Shown here in pieces: positions 54,484 to 63,411 of a DNA stretch of 64,000 nucleotides. Source of the stretch: Zingiber officinale (taxonomy: Eukaryota > Streptophyta > Magnoliopsida > Zingiberales > Zingiberaceae). The notes below the pieces were generated by a model that saw only the letters and a list, made by a program, of their open reading frames with translations, was not told where the DNA came from and searched no databases. Location of the stretch: positions 101,043,712-101,107,711 of the forward strand of contig NC_055991.1 of the NCBI RefSeq assembly GCF_018446385.1. Reading direction: 5' to 3'. Each line of letters starts with the position of its first letter. Within the stretch, counting starts at the first letter, position 1. The translations under genes were made by a program, and so were the position numbers.

Positions 54484-55570
54484 AAAAATAAACTTTGGTC
54501 AAAACTCTAAATTTAGAATAATATTGATTCCTCAAACAATATTATTTTAAATTAACCAACCCCTCAAAACACTGTGAATATTACATGTCACGTTAGTGTG
54601 GACGTATACAAATTCATCATTTGTAAAAGGAGAGTGTAACCCATTAATTTTATTATCTTGTCATCCTAACTTTATGACAAATAAAATTAATAGTTGATTT
54701 CACTTTGGTCACACAAAACAATAGTAGTGACTCCGTTGGGGAGGTTACTATTGAATGCGTCTAAGTGTATACCATTACTTGATACTAAGTCCATTAAATA
54801 GGATTGTGCCCCTTCAGTTGGAGAAGATCACATGCTCCTAAATAATTTCCTATAACCATCCATAATGGAAGTTTGATCTAGTAATCCGCAACAAACCCAT
54901 CCGTTGTGGAGGGAGGCACTCAGAGCCAACTCGCAAGCTTGTTGCATCACTTACAAACCAGTAATGGAGATCATGAGATTTATTAAAATCCCTCTCCCAC
55001 TTAGTTATTTAACAATGAGTATTTTAACCTATGCTAGCATACATCACATGCACATAAACATCACAGTAAATAAAAACAATAAATTTGAAAATTAATTTTT
55101 CAACTATTATGATTTTTTCCATCACTGTCTTCAGTATGCTCCAACCCTAGCTGTTGCCATCTTTAGCCACCGCCATCGGGTCGAGTTGTTGCATCTATCT
55201 TGCTTCTTATTCCGCTGCACCTCTGGTCCTCCAATAACACCACGCTTTGCAAAGATACGATCCGCGACAAATATAGAATTTTACATATATCGATCCTATA
55301 TTCCATAAAGGAATGTACATGTATTCTAGATTGAACAAAAATTAAAATTCTAAATATAATACAGCTCCTGCTGTATTTAATACATACAATCATGCACAAA
55401 AAAAAATGCCCTTGACATGTCCAAGGGCCCAATCACACACAATATCTAAATGTCATAATAGTTGGAGCCTGCAACCACAAAGTTAGCATATCCTACTATT
55501 ATCCTGCCTAAATTATGTATGACATGTGCATAATTAATTTAAAAACCAAAACACACAGAGGCAAACCCTA
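54484..55570 (-). other. 5' leader of the 19-kb Copia element
   Basis: About 1.1 kb between the primer site and gag on the minus strand. No gene visible; AT-rich with short incidental frames. Confidence 0.65.
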
Positions 55571-55582
55571 GATCTGATACCA
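55571..55582 (-). promoter_or_regulatory. Primer-binding site of the 19-kb Copia element
   Basis: GATCTGATACCA is the complement of TGGTATCAGATC, the tRNA-Met site with one change near its end. Confidence 0.88.
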
Positions 55583-55584
55583 AT

Positions 55585-58027
55585 TATTGGTTAGTCCTAG
55601 GAAAATCATACCGGTTCCACTGTATAAAAATTTTGTAAAAGTGTCGAACCTTTTCTTAAATAACCTATTGTGTTCTTTAAAAGTTAAATTAGGAATCGCA
55701 GACGGAACTTAACATCATTGATTCCAAATTTAACTTATTTGTTCATAATGGTTTAGATTTGAATCGCAAGCGGAACTAAACACTATTGATTCAAATCCAC
55801 ATATGTTATTAATTTCATTAAATATTAATTTTCAAAATTGGCTTCCAGGACTACATGGCGAGGCACATGGCCTTCTTGGATATAGGAGCAACCACCACCA
55901 CCTAGACAAAGTCTTTTAAGGAAATCTAATATTTAATTTCCTTAAATAACTCTAGGTTAACCAAAAAGAACAATCGAATCACAAATTCAAAAATAAAGAA
56001 AACATAAATTTGAAAAACTAATTCGAAATACTAGATCCAATGCCTCTTGTGTTTGGAATTCTTACAAAAAGAAATAACTAGCATGATGCGGAAAACAATT
56101 GCTAATTATACATTCTCTTTGTAAACTAACGACCTCGAGATCTTCTGCCGTATTCCTCACCTCGCCTTGGACGTCGTGTGGGCGATGATCCTCCAAGATG
56201 AACACCACCCAAAGGCTTTCTTCCTCTTCCTCTAAAATCCGGCCACCACCATTACCAAGGAGAAGAGAGTAAAAGGGAAAATAAGAGAAGAAAGAGGGAG
56301 GGTCGGCCACACCAAAATCTCCAAGCAAGAGAATAAGAATTATGTCTCATGAAGCCTCCTCACCCCTTCTTTTATAATACTTGCCCAAGGCAAATAAGGG
56401 AAGAATTTTTACAAAAATTAAAATCTTCCTCTAGTTTTTCCTTTTCCCTTTAAATTTTCCTTTTCTTTCCTCTTGATTGAATCGATCACCAAATCAATTT
56501 GGATGATGATTTATTTTATTTTCTTTTTGGTCGGTCACCTTGCTTGGGCACCAAGCAAGGGTAGCCGACCTCCATAAGAGGAAAGAAATATTATTTTTTA
56601 TAAAATTTTACAAGAAGAAAAACTCTTATAAAATTTTACAAGGTCTCTTTCCTAAAGTAGGAGTTAAAAAAGGAAAGTTCTAAAAATTAGAACCATGTTT
56701 TAAAATTTAAAACTTCTCTTATAAAATTTCCTTTTTTAACATGGTGATAGAAAATTTAAATTTTAAAACTTCTCTTCCTTTTTTCTAAACCATGAGGATG
56801 GTTAAAATGGGAAAGTTTTAAAATCTTTTAAACTTTCTTTTAAAACATGTAGCCTAATTCAAATAAGGAAAGTTTTAAAAATTTAAAAATATCTCTTTTA
56901 AAACTTGTAGTTTTCTACAAAGAGAAGATTTTAAAAATTCAAAACACCCCTCCTTTTTTGAATTATCGTGGCCGACCCCTATATGCTTGGGCACCAAGCA
57001 AAGGGCCGGCCCCTATAGAAGAGGATGTGGCCGACCCTTGCTTGGTCACCAAGCCTTGGACTGGCCCCCTTCTTGGACACCAAGATGGGCTTATATTTGG
57101 ATGGACTTGTGGCTATAATGAGGCTATGACAGGGACCTAAAGGAGAAATTAGTTTTGCCCTTCCGATGAGCTTGAGTATCCTGTGTTCGCCTCGAACACA
57201 CAACTCAAGTTCATCCATAATAACTCATTCCATGAGAGAGTTATTATCGCACTACCGCACCAATCCCAAATTACATTATGGGCTCCTTCTTATCATGAGT
57301 GTGTTAGTCTCCCTGTATTTAAGATAACGAATGCCCACTAATTAAGTAAGTTACTGACAACTCACTTAATTAATATCTAGCTCCAAGAATAGTATCACTC
57401 AACTTCATTGTCATGTCGGATTAAGTCAACCTGCGGGGTTTAACATGACAATCCTTATGAGCTCCTCTTAGGGACATTCTCAACCTAGATAACTAGGACA
57501 CAGATTCCTTCTATAATCAACAACACACACTATAAGTAATATCATTTCTCAACTTATCGGGCATATTGATTTATCGAGCTAAACCTCACCCTTTGATAAG
57601 TCAAAGAAATAAATATTAAATATATGTACTTTTTATTATATTAGGATTAATAGCACACACTTCCACAATAACTAAGGTCTAGTTCTTTTATTTAGTCAGT
57701 ACAAAAAGAACTTACCTAAAATGATCCTACTCAATATACTTAGAGTGTACCAGTGTAATTTATTAACCAAGATAAACTAATACTTAATTATACTACGACT
57801 ATTCCGATGGTTTGTTCCTTTCCATCTTAGTCGTGAGCAACTATTTATAATTTATAAAAAACCGACAACATGATCTTCTGAGTATGACACCACACTCCAT
57901 GTTGTCTAAAATATAAATTAATTGAACAATTACATTTAACAAATAAATGAAGATATTGACCAATGTGATTCTTTTATTTCAAAAATAAATGTTTACAAAA
58001 GCTAGGCTTTTAGTATACACTCCAACA
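55585..58027 (-). repeat. 5' LTR of the 19-kb Copia element
   Basis: Partner of 38832-41276. It contains copy D of the shared module (55845-55965). Its inner edge reads TATTGGTTAG where the other copy has TGTTAGTTAG. Confidence 0.92.
55845..55965 (-). repeat. Copy D of the shared ~110-bp module
   Basis: GGCGAGGCACATGGCCTTCT, GGAGCAACCACCACCACCTA and GACAAAGTCTTTTAAGG align with the other three copies. This is the paired copy of 39085 by LTR duplication. Confidence 0.75.
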
Positions 58028-58032
58028 CGATC

Positions 58033-58597
58033 AACTCTTATTCTTTTCCGGAGAGGCTGAGGCGCCACTTCGAGCTGCTAGTGAGTCTGGAAGTCTGGCT
58101 GCTCAGGAAGGCACACCAAAAAAAAATTCTCTCCAATGCTTATTGGAGGACGACATTTTGTCGAAGAAAATCAAGCACACTCAGGCTTGGAAAAGTAAAG
58201 TCCCTTTCTCGGAAAGTTTTGGTTAGTAGAAATAGTGAAAGACCCGAGGAGTAAGGGGAATGTCGTGCAGGCGAAAGAGAACCACCACCCCGCATAGCAG
58301 CCAAAAGGAGTTCGACATTAGTTGGTAGAGGGAGATGCGAAAATATTTACAAACAGAAGGGAAGAAGGGATGGATAGAGAATCGCAGACCGGTTGTAATG
58401 TGATCTCAAAAGAAGGTGATACAACTGGGCGGCGGAGAATTCAGCCGATCGGAAGGACAAGGAATGATGACTTCATATTCGGGAGGAAGCTCAAAAGTGG
58501 CTTTTAGACTCTCAGCGTCGTCGGTGTCGAACCGGGACTCGGTAGAGGTGTGTCAGGGCCTCTAGATGTCGGTGAGAGGCTAAGAAGAACTTGCCAT
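58033..58597 (-). pseudogene. Antisense gene of Tat element 2, N-terminal part
   Basis: A minus-strand ATG at 58597 opens MASSS, soon with stops. A good stretch then reads ESLKATFELPPEYEVIIPCP, SDRLNSPPPSCITFFEITLQ and FVNIFASPSTN, followed by LPEQPDFQTH and LEVAPQPLRKRIRVD after shifts. The opening resembles the conserved N-terminal domain of the plant putative gypsy-type transposon family. The reading continues at 38826 across the 19-kb insertion. At least five stops or shifts are present. Confidence 0.75.
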
Positions 58598-59329
58598 TGC
58601 AAAACAAGGTGGAGATTCGAAGCACAGAAAACCTACTCACAGGATTATCGCCGGAACATTGAGACACCGAAAAACTCAGAAGATAGGGAAGAACAGACGC
58701 TGGAAGACGAAAAATCTTGCAGGTCAGTGCGATACGGGGGAAAGCTTACAAGCAAAAGGTCAACGGAGAAAGTCTGTTGGGGGAGGTCGCTAGAGGAGCA
58801 GTAAGGAAATATCGTCGGAGCATGAAGCAGGCAGCACCAAAGAGCACGAAGGCGAAATGCGCAAAGGCGACAACATGCACGGGCTTATAAGCCTAGGGGC
58901 CAACCGATCGGAGTCGTCCGATCTAGGTCACAGAAACCCAGACAAAGATCATATCGTTGAATTTAAACCATCAAACATCACATCAATACCCTGTCACGCC
59001 AAGCGTGCGGCGGCAGCGGGCGTGACACATGGCGCATCGCCACAGGTCGACATTTAATGAAGACGTGGGAGCGTGCTCAGTCTTAATGCGCGGAGATTTG
59101 CACAATTTCCCAGAAATATGGGTGACGTAAACCCTGCTCGTGCTCGCCCAAGACAGTCCAAGAATAGATTTTACAAGTGAAAACCTTCGTCGTACCGATC
59201 AGATTGAGGGAGCATACCTATAGCCGAACGACAGGGCATAGTCACATCTCGATCAGAAATCACACAGTGTCGAAGGCCGATCGGGAAGAAAGCTGCTCAG
59301 ACAATTGTCTAGTCAGTTGGACTTATAAC
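58598..59329. other. Remaining non-coding part of Tat element 2
   Basis: GC-richer than its neighbours, with no supported gene; plus-strand frames have no known family. It should hold the promoter of the antisense gene and the approach to the lost 3' LTR. I could not match it to the 5' LTR at 32838. Confidence 0.45.
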
Positions 59330-60343
59330 TGTTGGAGCAATCCCAATGGTCCGCGGGACCATGTGTTTTGGTGTTTGGGCAAAGGGTTTAAGTTAGGTTC
59401 ACCCTTGTATTTGATATGTGTATTTGAGTTGTGCAGGTTTGCAGGATACACATATGACTCAGGTTGATGGCTTCGGGTCCGGTGAAGGATGGAGCATCCG
59501 AGGGACCGTGGACAAGGCAGCGAGGACAAGGGCCGAGGGAAGCGACTTCGAGGCATACGCGAAGGATGGCATTGGGGACGAGCCGCGGGCTTGAATGCAT
59601 CCGAGGGACGAGAGCCAAAGGAAGTAGGCTTGAAGGCAAAAGGTCAAAGCTGCAAAGGAAGAATCAAGTGAGTCATAAGGGTGAGGGTACGAGTGCACGA
59701 GAGATTGTACTCGGAGTAAAATCCTAGTTTTTAGGGTTTTACTGTAGCAGTACTGTAGCGTTATTGTAGCAGTACTGTAGCGCTACTGTAGCAGTACTGT
59801 AGCAGTCGACTGCATGTTTTAGCAGTCGACTGGCAGCGAACAGAATGTGTGGAATCGAGCCGTTGGGATGTAACGGTCGAATTTCCACAGAGGGCAGTCG
59901 ACTGCATGTTTTAGCAGTCGACTGGTAGGCGGGGTTTTCCAACCCGTGGCCTATAAAACCAAAGCTTGGGAGCTTGGTTTGAGTTGACGAAATTAGTGGT
60001 GGGTAACCTCTAATTAGTAGTCAACTAGTGCCCTAGCAATCCAAGTGCTCTTGATCGAGTTGTGGTGAGGTTTCTCCACCGACAAGGAGGATTGTGCTAG
60101 CCGGAGTTTCCGGGGATTAATCCACCGACGGATTGAGGGATCGTCCACCTTACGGACACGCCGTGGAGTAGGAGCTTTATCTCCGAACCACGTAAATCGA
60201 CGTGTGTTGGTTTGTTTGCGCTTTCGTATTTGTATTTGTATTGTTTGTATTTCCGCTGCGCAAGCTAACATCGTAGGAGAAGCGAGTATTTGGGGGCGCC
60301 GTCTATCCAACCCCCCTTCAAGCCGGCCGTCCGATCCCCAACA
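59330..60343 (+). repeat. 5' LTR of gag-only element 2
   Basis: From TGTTGGAGCAATCCC to CGATCCCCAACA. It contains a CTGTAGCAGTA-type tandem block (59743-59805), four CAGTCGACTG words (59803, 59823, 59895, 59915) and a TATA box CTATAAAA at about 59951, followed by an imperfect inverted repeat ACCAAAGCT / AGCTTGGT. Confidence 0.9.
59743..59932 (+). repeat. CTGTAGCAGTA tandem block and CAGTCGACTG palindromic words
   Basis: About six units of CTGTAGCAGTA or close variants run into two pairs of CAGTCGACTG (59803-59812, 59823-59832, 59895-59904, 59915-59924), each pair joined by CATGTTTTAG. The block lies just upstream of the TATA box. The 3' LTR has different words in this place. Confidence 0.85.
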
Positions 60344-60345
60344 AG

Positions 60346-60357
60346 TGGTATCAGAGC
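60346..60357 (+). promoter_or_regulatory. Primer-binding site of gag-only element 2
   Basis: Exact TGGTATCAGAGC two bases after the LTR. Confidence 0.93.
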
Positions 60358-60397
60358 AAGGCCGCTCTCCGTCGGACTAACCGCCGAGGAAGCAAAG

Positions 60398-62194
60398 ATG
60401 ACCGGCTTGATTGAACCGCCAAAATTTGAAGGAGGAAGCCTTGGGGACATCACGTATTGGATGATGAAGATGGAGATCTTCTTCAATACAGATTGGGACA
60501 TCATGATGATTATCAAGGACCCATTCGAAGTCCCAAGAGACAAGAAGGGAAAAAGACTCCGATCACAACATTGGACGGAAGAGCAAACCTCACGATCGGA
60601 GGCAAACTCAAAGGTAATATCAATCTTAATAGATATATTGCCGTCTAATGTGATAAATGGTGTAGGTGAGTATAAGAACGCTCACGAGTTGTGGAGCAAA
60701 ATAAAGAAGGTTCAATGGGAAGAACTCATGCCTACACAAGAAGAAGAAGAAAAAGAAAAATCCGAAGAAATGGATGTAGAAGCTCAAGTAGAGGAAGATC
60801 AACAAGAAGTTGAGAAATGTTCAACATCCGAGGAGGAGAAGATAGATGAAGTGGTCCAAGAGGAGAAGAATGACCATTTGGATGTGGAGACCAATTCAAC
60901 ATCAAAAGAGGAAGAGGAAGTGAATTCTATCACATCCAAGGAGAAGGAGGATGAAGAAAGGCCATCCACAAGTGTGGATAAGGAAGATGAGGCATCATCA
61001 ACATCCTCAAGAAGTGAAGAAAAATCCAAGACAAGTGAAGAGGATGAAGAAGAGGTCTTGGAAGTGGCCAACATAGCAAGCACCTCCACCGAAGTGAAGT
61101 CAAAGAATAACATAATTTGCTTCGGTTGCAATAAGAAGGGACACTACAAGAGTAGATGTCCATTGGGTAAGAAGAAGGTATCTCCTAAACTCAATTCAAT
61201 CTCTTTAGAATCTAATTTGAGTTGTAGGAAGAAGAAGGAGAAGAAACACATTAGATGCTTCACGTGTGGAGAACTTGGACACTACCACACAAGATGCTCA
61301 AGGAAGGGAGAGTTCAAGAAGTTCGAGCATCTAAAGAAGTGGGAGAAGAATAAGAGGAGCTCAAGTCAAGGGGGAGCTTCAAGGGTAAGGGAGGTATACC
61401 CTAATTTGAAGTGTAATTCAAATTCAAATTCTTATGTTCCCATGCATGTTAGGAAAAATAATTTTAATCATTATATGCCCATGCAAAATTGTGGTTTCAA
61501 ATATCATGATAGGAGTAGGGTAATTGTAGATCAAAACCCTAGGAGACCCATTCATGAAAAATCTAAAAATGGTAAACCTAAGGAGACCCAAGGCATTAAT
61601 CCCAAGAAGGGGAGACATATGCCTAGAAAGGGTAGGTCTAGGAATGTCCAATTTGGACAAATTAACTCTAGGGTTAGGAACCTAGAGAAGGAGAATCAAG
61701 CCTTAAGGGGAAAGCTTGATAAGTTAGAACAATTCCTTAAGAGATTCAATGTTGGATCTAAGGAATTAAATATGGTGTTGGGTAGCCAAAGACCCAACCA
61801 TGATAGATCGGGCTTGGGATACCGATCTAGTTCCTCCAAGGCTAATGAGAGATCATGTGCTAGGGTGGCAAATGATCATGGCAAGAGAGAGTCCTCCAAA
61901 GCTAAGGGAAAGTCTTATGCTAGGGTTGCATATGACTATAGCAAGGAGAAACCAATAAATGACAAGGGAAAACCATTTAATGGTAAGGAGAAATTAACCA
62001 AGGACAAAGTGTCCAAGGTTAAGAAAGTTAGATTTGTAGGCCAAGTTTCACCAGGGGTGGACCGATGTGGCCTAGCCATTGTGAATGAGTCACCTAGGGA
62101 GGTGACTAAGGTTAAGAGCTCTAGGGGGAGCTCAAGGAGTCAATTTAGGACCCATGGCCAATGGATCTCAAGGGGGTTTTACTTGGGAGTCTAG
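60398..62194 (+). CDS. Intact gag of gag-only element 2 with acidic linker and two zinc knuckles
   Basis: The first ATG after the primer site (60398) opens 598 codons. Residues 1-110 form a Copia-type gag N-domain (PPKFEGGSLGDITYWMMKME; DWDIMMIIKDPFEVP; HWTEEQ; NGVGEYKNAHELWSKIKK). Residues ~115-235 are a strongly acidic Glu/Ser-rich linker. Two CCHC knuckles follow, CFGCNKKGHYKSRCP (residue 241) and CFTCGELGHYHTRCS (287). Then come a basic Asn/Lys-rich region, a coiled-coil-like NLEKENQALRGKLDKLEQFL and a Ser/Lys-rich tail with repeats of the type SSKAKGKSYARVAYD. In-frame sequence extends upstream to 60290 but overlaps the LTR and primer site, so I chose 60398. It should bind and package element RNA; no enzyme is encoded. 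Confidence 0.88.
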   Translation: MTGLIEPPKFEGGSLGDITYWMMKMEIFFNTDWDIMMIIKDPFEVPRDKKGKRLRSQHWTEEQTSRSEANSKVISILIDILPSNVINGVGEYKNAHELWSKIKKVQWEELMPTQEEEEKEKSEEMDVEAQVEEDQQEVEKCSTSEEEKIDEVVQEEKNDHLDVETNSTSKEEEEVNSITSKEKEDEERPSTSVDKEDEASSTSSRSEEKSKTSEEDEEEVLEVANIASTSTEVKSKNNIICFGCNKKGHYKSRCPLGKKKVSPKLNSISLESNLSCRKKKEKKHIRCFTCGELGHYHTRCSRKGEFKKFEHLKKWEKNKRSSSQGGASRVREVYPNLKCNSNSNSYVPMHVRKNNFNHYMPMQNCGFKYHDRSRVIVDQNPRRPIHEKSKNGKPKETQGINPKKGRHMPRKGRSRNVQFGQINSRVRNLEKENQALRGKLDKLEQFLKRFNVGSKELNMVLGSQRPNHDRSGLGYRSSSSKANERSCARVANDHGKRESSKAKGKSYARVAYDYSKEKPINDKGKPFNGKEKLTKDKVSKVKKVRFVGQVSPGVDRCGLAIVNESPREVTKVKSSRGSSRSQFRTHGQWISRGFYLGV

Positions 62195-62627
62195 ACAAGC
62201 CATGGAATGTGCCAAGTAGTTTGAAGACGGACTTGAGTCTCAAACTTAGGGTTTTGGCACAATTAGTTTATGTTTCATGCAAGAAATATGACAATTGGGG
62301 TCATATAGCATGGAAATTGGTTTTGGATGTATAAATGCCATATAAACCAATGCTAGGGATGCATTGTGGGTTAGTATGGGCAAATACATCAAGAGGAAGC
62401 CAAAACTAGGACTTTAGGTCAAGGTTCAATTGAACTTTTTAGCTAGTTTTGTGTTTTGTGTCAATCTTGGGATTGGTGATAGATATATTTTTATATATAT
62501 TTTTCCCAAGTAGACATGGGTAAAACAGACCTCTCCACAAAATTTGGGGATTTTTGGAGGTCTGTGGAATTATTGGTGCATTTCTGAAATTGGGTCAGAA
62601 ATGCTGAAAAAGGCTGAAAAACTGTGC

Positions 62628-62690
62628 CAGTCGACTGCAACTTTTAGCAGTCGACTGCACCAGTCGACTGCTAAAAGTTGCAGTCGACTG
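62628..62690 (+). repeat. Perfect 30-bp inverted repeat with 3-base loop
   Basis: Left arm 62628-62657 and right arm 62661-62690 are exact reverse complements around CAC. Each arm is CAGTCGACTG, CAACTTTTAG, CAGTCGACTG or its complement. The CAGTCGACTG words equal those in the 5' LTR. Confidence 0.95.
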
Positions 62691-63164
62691 GCTGGAAACA
62701 GAAGCATTCTGTTCGCTCGACCAGTAGCGACCAGTCGACTGGTAGTTCTTGCAGTCGACTGATACCAGTCTGAAATTGTTTTCAGCATTGAATTTTGACC
62801 AAGTCAACTCATACAGGTGTATGAAATCCATGGGGGATTAATACATGAGTTTAGGGTCAATTGGAATGACAAGTTTTCAACAATTGGGATATTGTTGGAG
62901 AACTTTTTGGATGTTAGGCAAAGGGGGAGAAGTAAGGTTTAGTTAGGAAAACCTGAAAGTACCTTTGTGTAGGGGGAGCCTTGGGATAGGTTCTTAAAAA
63001 GCCCGTTGTAAAAATCCTAGCTCAATGGAGAGCTTAGGTAAAGGGGGAGCCTTGGGATAGGTCCTTCAAAAGCCTTATGTGGAAAATCCTAGCTCAATAG
63101 GAGCTTAGGTGTAGGGGGAGCCTTGGGATAGGTTCTTAAAAAGCCCTATGCATTGTTTTGGCGT

Positions 63165-63340
63165 TGTAAGTCCAAGTGTGTAGCCTTGGCATCGTAAGTC
63201 CATTCGGCGGTTGCCAAGTGTGTAGCTTTGGCAACGTAAGTCCATTCGGCGTTGTAAGTCCAAGTGTGTAGCCTTGGCATCGTAAGTCCATTCGGCGGTG
63301 TAAGTCCAAGTGTGTAGCCTTGGCAACGTAAGTCCATTTG
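63165..63340 (+). repeat. Tandem GTAAGTCCAAGTGTGTAGCCTTGGC-type array
   Basis: About four units combine GTAAGTCC, AAGTGTGTAGCCTTGGC and ATTCGGCG. Any protein reading is a by-product of the periodicity. Confidence 0.8.
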
Positions 63341-63411
63341 TTTTAGCATGTTTATTTGCTATATGTTTTCCCTAACTTAAACGTATTGCCAAACACCAAA
63401 AAGGGGGAGAT

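Larger units (their letters stand above)
38832..58027 (-). mobile_element. 19-kb Copia element (minus strand, long LTRs, Angela/Tork-like), split by another element
   Basis: LTRs of about 2.44 kb lie at 38832-41276 and 55585-58027, with target duplicate cgatc at 38827-38831 and 58028-58032. The primer site is at 55571-55582. On the minus strand the order is gag, protease, pre-integrase, integrase, then an inserted 9.2-kb element (43111-52303), then RT and RNase H. Without that insert it is about 10 kb. The Angela/Tork-like label is inference from gag style and long LTRs. Stops and shifts occur in every domain. Confidence 0.92.
32838..59329 (+). mobile_element. Tat-lineage Gypsy element 2, pol-deleted, with large nested insertion
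   Basis: 5' LTR (about 32838-33779), primer site, gag and broken protease are followed directly by non-coding arrays and an antisense gene; RT, both RNase H domains and integrase are absent. The antisense gene is interrupted at cgatc (38827-38831 and 58028-58032) by a 19-kb Copia element and resumes at 58033. The 3' LTR is not seen; the next element starts at 59330. The element appears to be an internally deleted, non-autonomous Tat derivative. Own length without the insert is about 7.3 kb in the window. Confidence 0.75.
62195..63398 (+). other. Non-coding tail of gag-only element 2 with hairpin and internal repeats
   Basis: No coding region visible. It holds the CAGTCGACTG hairpin (62628-62690), two more words (62732, 62752), three copies of GGGGGAGCCTTGGGATAGG with AAAAGCC (about 62975, 63042, 63114), and a tandem set of GTAAGTCCAAGTGTGTAGCC units (63165-63340). 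It takes the place of pol. Confidence 0.8.

Noticed and set aside
59459..59727. Open frames in the LTR of gag-only element 2, repeated at 63541-63809
   Set aside because: Repetition is due to the LTR pair; no start context or domains.
60290..60397. Upstream in-frame start for the gag of element 2
   Set aside because: It would begin within the LTR and read through the primer-binding site; the ATG at 60398 fits related gags.
63105..63349. Repetitive Thr/Leu-rich frames as a repeat protein
   Set aside because: They are translations of a short tandem DNA repeat on the antisense strand.
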